From Rachicladosporium sp. CCFEE 5018 (Eukaryota; Ascomycota; Dothideomycetes; Cladosporiales; Cladosporiaceae): a DNA stretch of 64,000 bases. The notes beneath the pieces are model-generated. The model saw only the letters and a list, made by a program, of their open reading frames with translations. It was not told the origin of the DNA and ran no database searches. Every line of letters starts with the position of its first letter. Within the stretch, counting starts at the first letter, position 1. The position numbers were made by a program, and so were the translations under genes. Positions 20,675 to 32,400 of the stretch are shown piece by piece. The stretch is taken from positions 171,171 through 235,170 of the forward strand of contig KZ111143.1 in assembly GCA_002077045.2 (NCBI GenBank), in the 5' to 3' direction.

Positions 20675-21338
20675 AGCAGCTTGCAGGTACCAAACTACGA
20701 TTTCGCGAGCCATGAAACCGCTCGTGACAGTCAGAATTCCGCTCGATACTGACAGAATGCGGTTTCGGAGTGAGGTAGGTTGTAGTCGCGGTGCGGCCCT
20801 ACTCGTACTTGCAGCGAACCTGAGAAGATGATATGGGTGCAACACTTCGGTCCAAAGGGAAAGCCGACGGTCTCATCTTCAAGCTCTGCGTTATGGCGGT
20901 CTCGTTGAGGTGTTCGGGAGGATAGCGGGAAGCGCAGGCGTACCAGGATCTCTTTAAGGGATTGTGGCAAGCTCGCAGGAATGGCCTGCTTGTGTAGCAC
21001 CTACGCCCTTGCTATAGGTAATGAATGGAAGCATCCTCAGAGTTCGATCTCCGTTCACAATCGCTCTGCCCGTATCTGCCAAGAGCATGTCAACGAAGGC
21101 AGCAAACTGAGTAAGACTCATCAGCTTCTGGTCGGTCACGCAATAAGCATATCCCAGCCGCATTGCGCTCATCTTCTGCACCTATATCCGTAGTGAACGC
21201 GCAGACTTTGACCGCAACTCTTGCGGTAGTGACCGCGACGTCTTCGAGCGGTTGTATCCGAAACGTTTCCCTTCGATTCTTAGTACACTATCATCCACTC
21301 AGTACATCAACACCTTCCATCAACACACTCCCGCATTG
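20675..21338. other. Intergenic, gene B to gene C (copy 2)
   Basis: About 660 bases, almost identical to copy 1 (10797-11460). No gene recognised. Confidence 0.4.
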
Positions 21339-22064
21339 ATGTGCATATCCTATCGCCCAACTTTCTCTTGCTGCCGCGGCGGTAACCCCAATAACGGACG
21401 CGATGACACCCTAGCATACCTCGCACCGTGTGCCCTTCAGCCACTGCATGGCTCCATCGAGTGCCCCGGATACCAGATCCGGGAAATACCCGTCTCTAGG
21501 CGGTGCTCGTCATGTCAACTCACAGACATAAGAGATGCGCTATGGATCCAAGTCGCCCATGCAGAGCGCCCCATTGAAGCGCGGCGACCCGCTCGAAGTC
21601 TGGCACCGTCCCAGGTATCGATTGCCCCTTGTATATACGAAAGGTGCGTGCCAGAGTCGCAGTACGGAGCAGATAGCCCTGTGCCGGTCTCTAATGTCCA
21701 GGGCTGGCGCAGCGCCGGCGTTCCCTCTCCTATACCAGCCAGGAGTGACAGGAGCTACATTCGTGGTTCCTGGAGACAGCGATATCGCTACCGGTCTAGA
21801 GCTCCGTCCGCAGAAAGTGAAGCCGGACGCCGCCTTTCTGCCGGTGCAGACGACAGTCGAACGCGCGCTTCGTGGACTCCAGAGATAAAGCCTGGCCCAT
21901 CCTCTGGGGATCGCCCTACCTCGATATCTCCGAGTGCAAACCAACGTGACCGGTCTCGATCCCGCGGAAGATCCTCCACAAATCACGACACGGATTTTGT
22001 CATCATCCCGCCATGGCGCAACGCGAGGGTCACTCCTTACGTCTCTGTTGAGGAGATGGATTGA
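21339..22064 (+). CDS. Gene C: cysteine-motif protein with Arg/Ser-rich tail, 241 aa (copy 2, intact)
   Basis: Single exon from ATG at 21339. The N-terminal module starts MCISYRPTFSCCRGG and has HGSIECPGY and RRCSSCQLTDIR, matching gene B in order. It has lost the CGH and one Cys-x2-Cys pair that B has, so metal binding may differ. The C-terminal half is rich in Arg, Ser and Pro (for example RDRSRSRGRSS) and ends in an acidic VSVEEMD. The frame is open a little further upstream of the ATG, but the MCI start shared with A and B decides the choice. Function unknown. Confidence 0.64.
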   Translation: MCISYRPTFSCCRGGNPNNGRDDTLAYLAPCALQPLHGSIECPGYQIREIPVSRRCSSCQLTDIRDALWIQVAHAERPIEARRPARSLAPSQVSIAPCIYERCVPESQYGADSPVPVSNVQGWRSAGVPSPIPARSDRSYIRGSWRQRYRYRSRAPSAESEAGRRLSAGADDSRTRASWTPEIKPGPSSGDRPTSISPSANQRDRSRSRGRSSTNHDTDFVIIPPWRNARVTPYVSVEEMD

Positions 22065-22313
22065 TTTGTTGTTGGCGGAGCATCTCTCAATGAGGACGAG
22101 TGCGACTTGAGCACCAGTCGAGCACGCAGAAGCGCAGTAGTCTGACTGGATGGTCTACTAGCTAGCGATATACGTAGCAATTTGAAGGCGTTATTTTAGT
22201 TTCCTCGGAATGAAGTAGGTAGTTCCGCTCTCGCATCTGTTTGCTCACTCCAGCGCGCGACACAGCGGCTTGATATGCACGGACACCTTGACTCGTCCGT
22301 AGAGTGGTCCAGA

Positions 22314-24267
22314 TCAGCCGGTGAGGGTAGAAGCGCTGATTTCGCTTCGTATATGTTGTCTCCGTTTCTGATGATCATGTGTACTGGTGTCACCAAAGAC
22401 CTCATCCATCTGCTCGAGCGTCTTGCCTGCAGTCTATCAAGAATTAGTGATTGCCCAGATGAAAGCTGGGCGACACATGCACTTACCTCGGGGACAAATA
22501 AGTATGTCCACACAAGACTCAGCAGACAGATTACAGCAAAGAAGACATAGGCTCCATATCCCGTGCGCTCGACAAGAGGTGGAGTAACCAGTCCGATGAT
22601 GGCGTTGAAAAGCCAGTTGCAGCTTGTCGAGAATGCCGTGCCCTGAGCCATTATCAGTGAGAATCATCTCGTCTCTTAGATGCAGGGGCATACCTTCGCT
22701 CTGTTCGCAGAGTTGAAGATCTCAGACGGCATGGCCCAAGGTACCGGACCCCATGAAGCACCAAACGCGAGCATGTATAACAGCAGCATGGCCACGCTGA
22801 TCCAGCCTTCGGTACGATGATGTGACCAATCGTACGCACAGCTGCCGACAAGCAGAGCGATGATGAGGTGAGCGACGAACATAGCAGCGCTACCGCTTAG
22901 GAGTAGCGGACGACGTCCAAGTCTGTCCATTGACCAGAGCGAAGTCATCACACCCACGAGCTGCGCCATGTTGAGTACACCTGACATGATGAGCTGCATA
23001 TCGTAGTCGAGTCCCATGGTAGCGAAGAGCGTTGGCGAATAGTAGATCAGTGCGTTGATCCCAACGAACTTATGAATCGGTCAGCCGCGCGAAATAAATG
23101 GCATTGTCATGGTGGACTGACCTGCTGGAAGAACATCAAACCCGAGCCGACTATCGTACGGCGTAGACAATCCTCACCAAAAAGATCGGCCCAGCTAGCA
23201 AGCTCCAGTCTGGCGCGTGTGAGCAAAGTACTAGACTGGAGGTGCGGGTGCCGCTCTGTAGCGATGTCTCGATGAAAGGCTACCTCGGCTCGTATATCAT
23301 GCCACTCATGTTGCACCCTGACATCTGACGGTGGCAGCTGTCGCAGTGTTGACAGTGCTTGCAGAGCTTCGTTGTCGCGGCCTTGTGATACAAGCCATCT
23401 TGGGGAGAAAGGCAGATAGACAGTACCGATGCCCAGACCCCAGCGCAGGCAAGACTTGAAGCAAGAACGGCAGACGATAAGACCACTCAGAAGTAATGAA
23501 TCGCGTGCCGTATGTGATCCAGAATGCGACAATGATACCAGTCACGATACTCAGCTCCTCCAAGACCAGCAGAGTGCCTCGAATCTCAGGCGGCGAGATC
23601 TCCGAAATGTATAGCGGCGCGACCATACTGAGCATACCGATACCGATGCCTCCGATGAACCGCGCAATTGTGAGCATAATGAAGTCCGACGATGCTGCTT
23701 GGAGCATCGAACCCACTGTAAAGACGATCACAGCTACGACGATCGAGTACTTGCGTGAGATAGCATCGGCAAGCCAGCCCTGATTGATGGCGCCAAAGAG
23801 GGCCCCTATCGTGATCATCGCAGTCAAGAGGCCTTTGTAGTAGCCATCGCCTTCAGCGATCTCGCTGAAGCGGTCGAGGAATTGCGGCATAACCAAGATG
23901 ACTGAAACGACACCTTGGTCGCTGAACAGAAAGCCGCAATCAGTGACCATCTGCTCTCTCCTCCCGATTCACTTACTAGCCAAACAGCAGTCCGCCTGTG
24001 GCACTCAACAGTGCGCACAAAGTCACATAGCGCGATGCGAGAAGACCACGAAAGCCAGGCTCGCAGTACGGCTCGATTACGGCATCGTCATCGCATCGGC
24101 CCGGTTCGGTCGTTGCACCATCTGCTCGATGTTCAGTCTACATCACTTTGCGCGCCAGACGAGACGGAAGAGCGAGGTCAGTCATGATTCGTACCATTCG
24201 AGTCGAGCAATGGCTCCGCTTCTGCCACGCCAATATCACCCATCTCGACCTCCTCTGCGTCGGGCAT
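22314..24267 (-). pseudogene. MFS sugar transporter, copy 2: one-base frameshift
   Basis: Exon positions mirror copy 1: 24195-24267, 23977-24121, 23122-23921, 22694-23068, 22487-22642 and 22314-22433. Exon 3 is 800 instead of 799 bases because copy 1 has CCC and copy 2 CCCC at 23438-23441 (G run on the coding strand). This shifts the frame after the fifth membrane region (following LLQVLPAL) and ends the product early. Everything else, including splice sites and the C-terminal FVPE and TAGKTLEQMDEVFGD, is intact. A length error in a short homopolymer is possible, so the gene may be functional. The final stop is TGA here and TAA in copy 1. Confidence 0.75.
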
Positions 24268-25637
24268 GCATCAGGGATGACTACGGCGGGACCAAAAGTA
24301 TGATCATGAAGTGACTGGAACCAAGCAAAGACGGGTACAGTCCATAATGTGTAGGCATGTTGCGATGCTCATGCACGGCTAAGATCGGATGCTTCGGCCG
24401 GGCCATGCCGTGCGGATCTTCGGGCCGCGCCAGACGACCAACACCACGAGTGTGTGGTCATTGAACGACAGCACGTCAATGAATATATATTTGTCTTGGT
24501 CAGCGGCAATCCAGGTGAACGATCCTTATGGCACCCCAGATGATCGACCCAAGGTAGACGAGGTTCTGTATGTGCGTGTCTAGCGAGCCCTAGTTGAATG
24601 CAATCTGTCCACTAGCGTCGGGAGTTGAAGAGCCTAGATCGCGACTCCAGATGAACACTTCGATCCAGGGTAACTCACCAATACGACTGTATCTTCGATG
24701 CTCGAAGATGCCATTGATGGTTGTTCATTGTCAGATGGCTGGTGGGCGAATTTGGGTTTGCATCGCAGGTTTGGAGTCGACGTGATTGTAGAGGCAGAAC
24801 GCCGACAAGATGTAGCTCAAGCACCCCCCAAAAGTAGCACATGCATGACAGCCCCCGGCAGGCAGGAGCCGAGAAGTTCCTGTGACCACGGATGCAGCCT
24901 GGCAAAAGGGCCCTCCCGCCTTTCATGCAATTCTCTTTGGCCTGTTCTCCAGATGTCGTCCTTCAACCAACGAAGGCAGGTGCGCGGCGGGGTCATTTCC
25001 GTTCGTCTCGTCGCGTGGGCGCGGTGCAAGGTGTCGGGCCTGGCTTGGTTGCCTGCCTGTCAGTTCTCTGTGGCTCGTGGGGCCTTTTTAGATTTCCCCG
25101 TGCTTGCGTGTGGCCGCGCTGTCTCATCATCGGCTGGTGTTGGCGTTGCTGTCACAGGTTCCCCCTTCGCTTTCCGCGTGTGCACGATATACTGCACATT
25201 TCTCTCATTGCCATTCTTTGCACTCCTATCCTTCTCAACGTGTGTGCTGCCACGTCGTGATTGACACTTTGGCATCGATTTACCGCTTCTCGCCATCAGA
25301 CGACACTCCTGAAATACGCAATTCGGTCTACATACGCTTGCTCGTCACGTTACGGCCATCAGCCTGCATATTGCGCATCACATTGACTGACAATAGCAAA
25401 ATATTGTCATTGTCGTCGTCCTGGGAAGGGAGAAGTGACTTGCGACGTTCAAGCACTCGCATCGGCAATTCGATCCCGGCTTTCGGATTGGTCAATCAAT
25501 CGACAAAGTACAACAATTGCACACAGAACACTGCTGCCTCGTAGAAAGCTTCTAGAGACACTCAATCACTTGCATCTGCTTCTTGGTCGTCTATACCATC
25601 CTCTTGGCACTATTTGACGACTTCCTCGGGCAATGCC
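24268..25637. other. Spacer between transporter copy 2 and HPC2
   Basis: About 1.37 kb. It is duplicated up to 25267 and unique beyond. The part next to HPC2 is likely its promoter and 5' leader. No independent gene is supported. Confidence 0.45.
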
Positions 25638-27590
25638 ATGCCGCCTGGCTTCGGAGACAAGATGCTACGCGATGAGGCTGCTGAGCTAAGCTCGTCGTCG
25701 ATCTCGTCAGCGCCAAATTCTCCACACACGATACAAGTCGCGCGCCCGCAATTCTCAAATTCCGCAACGTCTGGTGGAGCTGTTGTTTCTGCATCTTCGG
25801 CAACTTCCGCGCATACTGCAGCTGGCCACTCATACACATATGGCATCGATCTGACCGCCACCACCACACCGCAAGACACTGCAGCACCGGTCAAGGTCAA
25901 GCGTCAACGCAAGAAGAAAGAGATCGGTCCCGATGGCAAGCCCATCGAGTCAGACAAGCCCAAACAGACTCGCAAGCCCAGAGCACCCAAGGATCCGTCT
26001 ACGGCTGCCAATGGCAATGCGCCACCACGCAAGAAACTCAAGACGGAGGACAAGGCTTCAGCAGATCAACCACCACAAGCCCGACAGGCCACCTTGACAG
26101 AGATGAATGGTGGCTTTCATGCACCGACTCCAGTAACTCACAATGGAGTGCATCCACGGCAATCGCTTGACATTGTCGATGGCGCATCCCGCTTGAGCAA
26201 CGCGCACTCCGTCAGTGCATCTGCACCGCGCCCACGCTCCAGCGGACAAAACTACGATCCCGTCCGCTCCGCCACTATCGAGTCCGCCCCGCCACGTCCC
26301 GCGCACACACCAGTTGGTCTGTCATCTGCTCACGCATCACCACACATCAATCGCGCGTCGGCGTCACCATCGATCGCCAGCCTTATCGATCCTCCCTTCA
26401 TCTCGAAAACATCAGCGCCACCTACATTGTCGCCATCACAATCCTTTCAGCAAACATTGCTACAATCTCGTACGCAAGCACCTACGCCGACATCTGCCGC
26501 CCAACCACCAATCAACGCTTTCGCACCGCCGCCACTACCAATCGCGGTGTCGCCACCAATGCCGAGTGTGAAGCCTGTGGTTGCAGCCTATGATGGACCA
26601 ATGGACATCGATGATCCTGTCGCTCGCCCCAAGCCGCAGCAATCGTCCAAGACAGCTGATGCCAAGAAGTCGAAAACCTCGTCCTCCGCCGCAACACCAC
26701 AGCCACCATCGAAGCCTACGCCGCCGCTGGTGCCTAAAGCTACTGGTAGTGGTCTTCTCTCCAGCAGCAATCTCTTTGGCGGTCCCGCATCAAGCACAGA
26801 CTCCGCCCTCGAGCGTCGTGGCGTCAATATCGACATCCGCATACCGCTCGATCCACGCGGTGGCAACACGATCAATATTGCCTCCGAGATCATGAAGAAG
26901 TACGGTCGCGACGCGATTAACCCTCGCGCCGCCGCTCACCGCGAGAGGCTCCTGCAGATAGAAGCTGCTGCGAACAAGCTCGACGGTGAGAGCGGCGATG
27001 GGTCAAGCGCTGACTCAAGCGACGAGGACATTGGCAGCAACGTCGAGATGGGTGGTATGGACAGTGAAGGGCAGAAGCCTGCAACAAGGAAGAAGAAAGT
27101 GGAGGAGTACGACAAGGAGGATGACTTCATCGACGACACTGAGCTGGCATGGCAGGAGCAGGCTGCTGTCGCTAAGGACGGCTTCTTCGTCTACTCCGGT
27201 CCTCTGGTACCTGTCGGCGAGATAGCGAAGGTCGAGTCGGCTACTGCCACTAAGACTGGGCGTGGCCGAGGTCGCGCACGAGCGCGAGGCGCTGCTGCGG
27301 CGGCTGCCGGCACTACACATGCAGCGTTCGCAAAAGAGAAAGAGAGTAAGGATGGCGTGGCTGCAGGGGCAACGACCACAACGAGAGGCAGAGCAAGGGC
27401 GGTTAGAGGCACTGGAGCGACTAGAAAACCCAGGATGACGAAGGCGGACCGAGAGAGGAACGAGCTGGAGAAGAAGGAGCGGGAGCGGACTGCTGGAGGA
27501 TTATCGGGACCGCCTGCTGCACCGCCGACTGCGATGAGTGCCATGGCAGCGCCGCCGACGTATGCCGTGCAGACTAATGGGAGCACGTAG
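25638..27590 (+). CDS. HPC2: HIR complex subunit Hpc2 / ubinuclein family
   Basis: Subunit of the HIR histone chaperone, which deposits H3-H4 outside S phase and represses histone genes; nuclear. One exon, 650 residues from the first ATG at 25638 (the frame is open upstream without an ATG). The first 390 residues are Pro/Ser/Ala-rich with basic clusters such as KVKRQRKKKE that could be nuclear signals. A conserved block RGVNIDIRIPLDPRGGNTIN is followed by the Hpc2-related (HUN) domain at about 485-525: EYDKEDDFIDDTELAWQEQ then KDGFFVYSGPLVP. The C-terminus is Arg/Lys/Ala-rich with GRGRGRARARG. The HUN domain makes the assignment secure. An upstream first exon is possible. Confidence 0.92.
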   Translation: MPPGFGDKMLRDEAAELSSSSISSAPNSPHTIQVARPQFSNSATSGGAVVSASSATSAHTAAGHSYTYGIDLTATTTPQDTAAPVKVKRQRKKKEIGPDGKPIESDKPKQTRKPRAPKDPSTAANGNAPPRKKLKTEDKASADQPPQARQATLTEMNGGFHAPTPVTHNGVHPRQSLDIVDGASRLSNAHSVSASAPRPRSSGQNYDPVRSATIESAPPRPAHTPVGLSSAHASPHINRASASPSIASLIDPPFISKTSAPPTLSPSQSFQQTLLQSRTQAPTPTSAAQPPINAFAPPPLPIAVSPPMPSVKPVVAAYDGPMDIDDPVARPKPQQSSKTADAKKSKTSSSAATPQPPSKPTPPLVPKATGSGLLSSSNLFGGPASSTDSALERRGVNIDIRIPLDPRGGNTINIASEIMKKYGRDAINPRAAAHRERLLQIEAAANKLDGESGDGSSADSSDEDIGSNVEMGGMDSEGQKPATRKKKVEEYDKEDDFIDDTELAWQEQAAVAKDGFFVYSGPLVPVGEIAKVESATATKTGRGRGRARARGAAAAAAGTTHAAFAKEKESKDGVAAGATTTTRGRARAVRGTGATRKPRMTKADRERNELEKKERERTAGGLSGPPAAPPTAMSAMAAPPTYAVQTNGST

Positions 27591-28057
27591 CGTGGCTCTG
27601 TCACGTCTCGAAACCAACAATATCGCCCGATTGCAATGGCACCTCCTGTAAGGCTGCAGGTGCACACTAGCTAGCGGCCGGAGAGTGGCTCTAGGTTGCC
27701 GGACACATTGCTCGACAATCTGAGTGCGTGGGCGACGGGACAGCGATGCGTCCGCTCTACAGCAGCACATGCAAAGATCCCGGGCTGACTCCGTCACGCG
27801 ACGAGAGCATTGATTAGTGGAGCTACCTCGCGAGACACACGTCCTTGCTCACAATCGAACGAGGTTGCTGGATGGAAGGCTAGTCAGGCGCTTCCATATC
27901 TCTTCGGAATATCATGCGTTACCGCCGTGCAGATGGACGCCGCGCGATGTTATGAGCAGTAGGGTCGCTGTGCGACGACTGCTCGATATGGACTGGCGGA
28001 CTGTAGCTCAAATAGCTTTCGGCAGGAGATTTTAACTCTCACCCAGCCCTTCAGTCT
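27591..28057. other. Intergenic between convergent HPC2 and the LamB/YcsF gene
   Basis: About 470 bases holding two 3' ends. Nothing else recognised. Confidence 0.45.
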
Positions 28058-29098
28058 CTACGTATACCCGTGTTTCTCATTGAACCCATCCACAATGCCT
28101 CTCGCCGCAGTCACGATGTCCACCGCACCCGGACTATCCGAATGACAACATAGCGTTACCTCCCTCCCCTCGAAAGGCAGCTCAACCTCCTCGCCAGACA
28201 CAGCCGTCACACTCGACTTCTCCAGCTGCGACAAGATGTGCTTCTTCGTGTCTTCTGTCGTCCATGCCCTGTCGTCCCCTCCAGTCAGCCCGATGACCCG
28301 CATCCCTTGCCCAGAGACCTCGGTGGGAAGGACAACTTACTTCTTCACCCTGTCAATTACGAGTAGCCCGTCTTTACTCCACTTCACATCCCCATACGCC
28401 TCCGCAAAGAACTTCAATCCCATTTCCTTGGCCACCTGCTCATGGAACGTCCCCGCTAGGCCGAAAACCGCCACACCTGGCGGTATGGCGCGGTAGACAG
28501 CCCTACACGTCTCGACATCTTGGTAGCACATGCCATAGAGCGTGCCGTGGGGCTGCAGCACATTCGAAACCGCATTAGCCGCGTCGCCACTTCGCGCTCC
28601 AAGCCCTCAGTGATCGGACGCCAGTGGACGCACCTTTACGTGATGCATCGGCACCCCTCCGCCGTCTAGCATAGCTTTCAGCGCACCGATCTGATACCTG
28701 CACCCCCCAAACCCCATCTGTCAGCCCTTCCATCCCTTTCGAACCTCGACCATATCACAAGAACACATACCTACACCCCGCCTCCAGCTCCTCCCCTCCG
28801 ATATCGATCCTCCGCCTCCCAAAACCCTGCAAATCCGGCAACCCCGGATGAGCACCCATACGGATATTATGAGCTTTGCAGGCCTTGACAGTACGGGTCA
28901 TAATCAGGGGATCGCCGGCGTGGAAGCCGCAGGCGATGTTGGCGAAGTCTATGAGCGGGAGGAGCTCGTCGTCGGGGAAGGGGTGGTAGTTGCCGTAGCC
29001 TAAAAGAATGAATATGCGGTATGTTGATAAGTTGGGTGGCTGATGGTACCTTCGCCTAGGTCGACGTTGATGTGGACTTTGGAGGATATGGGAGGCAT
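28058..29098 (-). CDS. LamB/YcsF family protein (5-oxoprolinase subunit A-like)
   Basis: The bacterial family member PxpA forms part of an ATP-dependent 5-oxoprolinase; fungal members are usually annotated as lactam-utilization proteins. Five exons on the minus strand: 29050-29098, 28771-28999, 28634-28697, 28341-28552 and 28058-28268, giving 254 residues, the family's normal length. Signature segments are the N-terminal VHINVDLGEGYGNY, FANIACGFHAGDPLIM, NIRMGAHPGLPDLQGFGRR, PHGTLYGM and VTLCCHSDSPGA. The metal-binding type Asp and His residues of those blocks are all present. Introns are 50-81 nt and phases join cleanly. No partner subunit (PxpB/C) lies nearby, so oxoprolinase activity is an inference. 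Confidence 0.9.
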
Positions 29099-29466
29099 TG
29101 TGCACGAGCCGTTTGAGTAATGCGTGTCTAAGGTAGGATGAATGGCTCGAGAGACAGGTGGGTAAGTTGTAAGGATGGATGGGAGGCAGATTATTGGATG
29201 GTAATACTCGACTCTGTGTGTTACAAGAACATATTTCGAAACACTTACCTGAATCAGCTATCTATGTATGGGTTGTGGATGTTGATCCTTGGAGCTCAAG
29301 AGAAAATGACGTTGGACCTTCGGCTGTCGAAGCTCAAGTGGGGAGCTGGTTTGTCACTGCTCTCTCGGCTTTCAGTGCTAGGTGCCATACTGATCGTAAG
29401 GGTATGCGACTATCACATGTGCGCACTACTGTTATATGGGTATCATGGCTAATTGTTGTATGTGTA
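29099..29466. other. Intergenic, 29099-29466
   Basis: About 370 bases: promoter of the LamB/YcsF gene and 3' end of the next gene. No gene seen. Confidence 0.45.
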
Positions 29467-32400
29467 TCATGGCTCTCGTGTCCCGTTCAAGCTCGAAACT
29501 CGTCGATAGGGCGTGATTGCGCCTCTCGGTTTCTTCCTCGTCAGCTGTCGTCGCTCAATTGAAGCAAGATACGCTTTCACAGCGATGCGCTTGGAGACTT
29601 CCGCGTCCTTGGAGGCCACTGCTGCCTCGGGTCGTTCCACAGCTTGAGTGACGTCTGCTATCTCCATAGGCCTTGCGGGCTCACCAGGCTGGTCTTCAAG
29701 ACGGGCGCGTGAGTCCGCTTTGAGGACTACGCCAACGCGAACCAAGGACTCGCTCGCGAGCCTGTCTAGTAGTGTCATCGCAACGCCCTCCCCATATGTC
29801 ACCTCGATTGTTGGCGTCTTGTGGCTAGACAGTTCAGACCTAGACTTGTCATCGACCTGGCGCTCCTGCAAGGCATCTTCAGAGATGCGGCGTGATAGCA
29901 GTGTCTGCAAGTCAGGACTTAGCTTCGTATCGGCGAATGATGCCAGCCGCCTCACGCCGATGCTTGCGCTGACTGGCGGATGAAACAGCTCCTTGGGTGG
30001 TGTTGCGTTCGCTTCAAGGGAGTCAATACTCTCGGCCAAGAAGTCGAGCGCAAGTGCTGATTCGAAGGACTCGGCATCGCGCTCTGCTTCCAAGTTTCGA
30101 AATGGCGAGGTCGGTGTGATAGCGGGTTGTCTTGATCGTGGGCTCTCGAGTAACAAGTCTGGCGTGTGATCTCTCGGGACCCGTCCATCTTCGACACAGT
30201 GCTCGCGAGCCTCATCTGCGGTGCGAGGTGCATACGAGCTAGTGTGATCCTGAGGTGGAGCACACAGCGAGGTCGAATTCAACTGCTTTGGCTGAGAGGA
30301 CGGGCGATCGACAATTGTCGGAGTTGGTATGCACTGAGCAGCTCGAGGATTGTAGGTGTAGGTCTGCGCGACGCCGGCGGATTCGGTAGCGCCTGTAGCT
30401 GTAGGCCTACCATCTTGAGGTATAGTCGACATGTCTTTCGGCTGTTGATCGGACCACACGGCAGTTTCAAACTGTGAGACGTCCAGCACCCGCTCGCCTG
30501 AAGGTATTGTGTACGACATGATCGCATCGTTCTCATTTAATACGCGCTCCGGTCTGTCTTTCGCCCAGACCTTCAAGCGCCACCGAGTAGCTGCAATGTC
30601 CTTCGAGGGAAGCCGTTTCGAAGTTTGGTTCTTACGTGCATCTGTACTTCGCAGTGAAGTCTTCCGTCGAATCAGATACACCAGTGCCCTGACCTCCGCC
30701 GCCATTACCTTGCCTTCGACCTCTTCGACGGTCTTCAACACCCAGTCGATGCGCATTTGAGGCACGACACGACCTTCTCGAAAGAAGCGAACGATCCCAA
30801 CGTGGACCAGAGCGCGAGACATGAGCAACGACATGTGTGCGCCTCGATCGCGAAGGTAGCGGTAGCACATCCACACTCTTCGTAAGGCGGTACGCGCGTT
30901 GAGTGTCTCGGATCGCGACAGTTCGTGAGCCAGGAGCCGTATCGCGTCGTTATGCGTTGGTGGAGCAGTCAAAGCAGCAGCTGACCTCTTACCGAGTGCT
31001 AGGATTTCAGGTTGGCGATGCTGGAATTTCGCGATCAGGTCGACGTCAGTCTTTCCCATGGCGATTAGAGCTTTCGGCAGCTCTGGACAGTCCGCGATGG
31101 AGATGGAGGGAACAATGATGAAGATCTTTAGCGCTCGTGTTGGCTCGTGAATTTTCACGAAGTGTTGGAGCAGGTCTAGCGCCATGTCCTTGCTGATGCT
31201 GAGCTCGCGGCAATTGAAGATCGCACTGAATGTGTTGTGTAGCTGGGCAGGCGCGTACATCAACTTGCATGTCTGCATGACTTCGGCTGCAATGGCGCTG
31301 TAGTCAATCTTGTGCAGCGCGAATGCCGAGAGCAGCAGTGCGAGAGGGTGCGTAAGCTTTGTTTCTGGACCATTTGCCAATTCTTGCTCGCAGAATCGAT
31401 CGAACGTGCTAAGTAACGACGACAGCGCAGCTGCAGTCAGTGTGGACTGTGGTCCGCGAAGCACGCGGAACATTCCAGCATCTTGTATTGTATCCTTCGC
31501 AAGCCTGCCAAAGTCGGCCAGATCGGCGTGTGGCAGCCACGAGTCGAGCAGCAAGCGGGCGAAATCGATTGACCTGACTTCTTTGAAATGATCCGCGAGG
31601 TCCGATGGCCGGAGCAGAGGTGCCAGTTCAGCATATATGGCATCCCACCTTGCGTCGTGGCTTGATGTATGCTTGCATGTGCGCAGTATCTGAAGCCAAG
31701 CTGAGCATGTCGCCTTGCGGTCTTCATCCTCGGTGGTGCTTCGGACCATGCGTTGTGTCCACATTGACAGCGTCGATGCATCGAGCTCGTGATGGTCGCC
31801 AAACTGGTCAAGTACGGTGACGAATTTATCGATCAAATGCATACGTTCAGCCTCTATCGTTTCTGCTGACACAATTGCGCGTATACCGTTCTCCAAGTGA
31901 CTCGTCATGTCGGGGATCTGGAGCAGGCCGGTTGACGCGGTCAAGACTTCCTGGTGGAGATTGCACATGGCGAGGCTGGCATCTTTGGAGGCATTGATCG
32001 TGTTCAGCAGCCCGTTCACAATGAGCGCATCTTGCCTCCAGCTTGAATTTAGCTCATGCCAGATGTGCATGTACATGGAATGTACCTCCCCGTCGTCGAC
32101 ATTTCCACCTCTCGCGTTTGTTAAGTTTGGTAGGAGGCCCAAGATCTCGGCGAACTCATCGCGTTCCATCGTGTCGAGCTTGAGCTTCTCCGTCAGTAGC
32201 GTGGCAAGCGTCGCCAGTGTCCGGTCAGAACTTGGACAGTCAACCAGCCACTCTACGAATCTAAGGGTGTTCATGGCATCTGGCTCGTTCGCTGACGAAT
32301 TGAGGAACTGAATGAGAGCGCTGACATTCTTCTCTGCCTGACCCGGCGTTTCACACGATTCCAAAAGATCCTCAAAACTCTCTTGGCTGGCCTCCACGGC

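Larger units (their letters stand above)
15488..25267. repeat. Duplicated 9.8-kb segment, copy 2
   Basis: Collinear with 5596-15387, 12 bases shorter overall. It is continuous with the unique right flank (HPC2 side) and begins abruptly at the gap. Divergence from copy 1 is patchy: a few differences in several hundred bases in RBD2 exon 2, but about 15 in the first 108 bases of HOP2. Confidence 0.95.

Noticed and set aside
5596..25267. Duplicated segment as a giant mobile element or Starship-like insertion
   Set aside because: No terminal repeats, target-site duplication, tyrosine recombinase or cargo pattern. The content is ordinary collinear genes.
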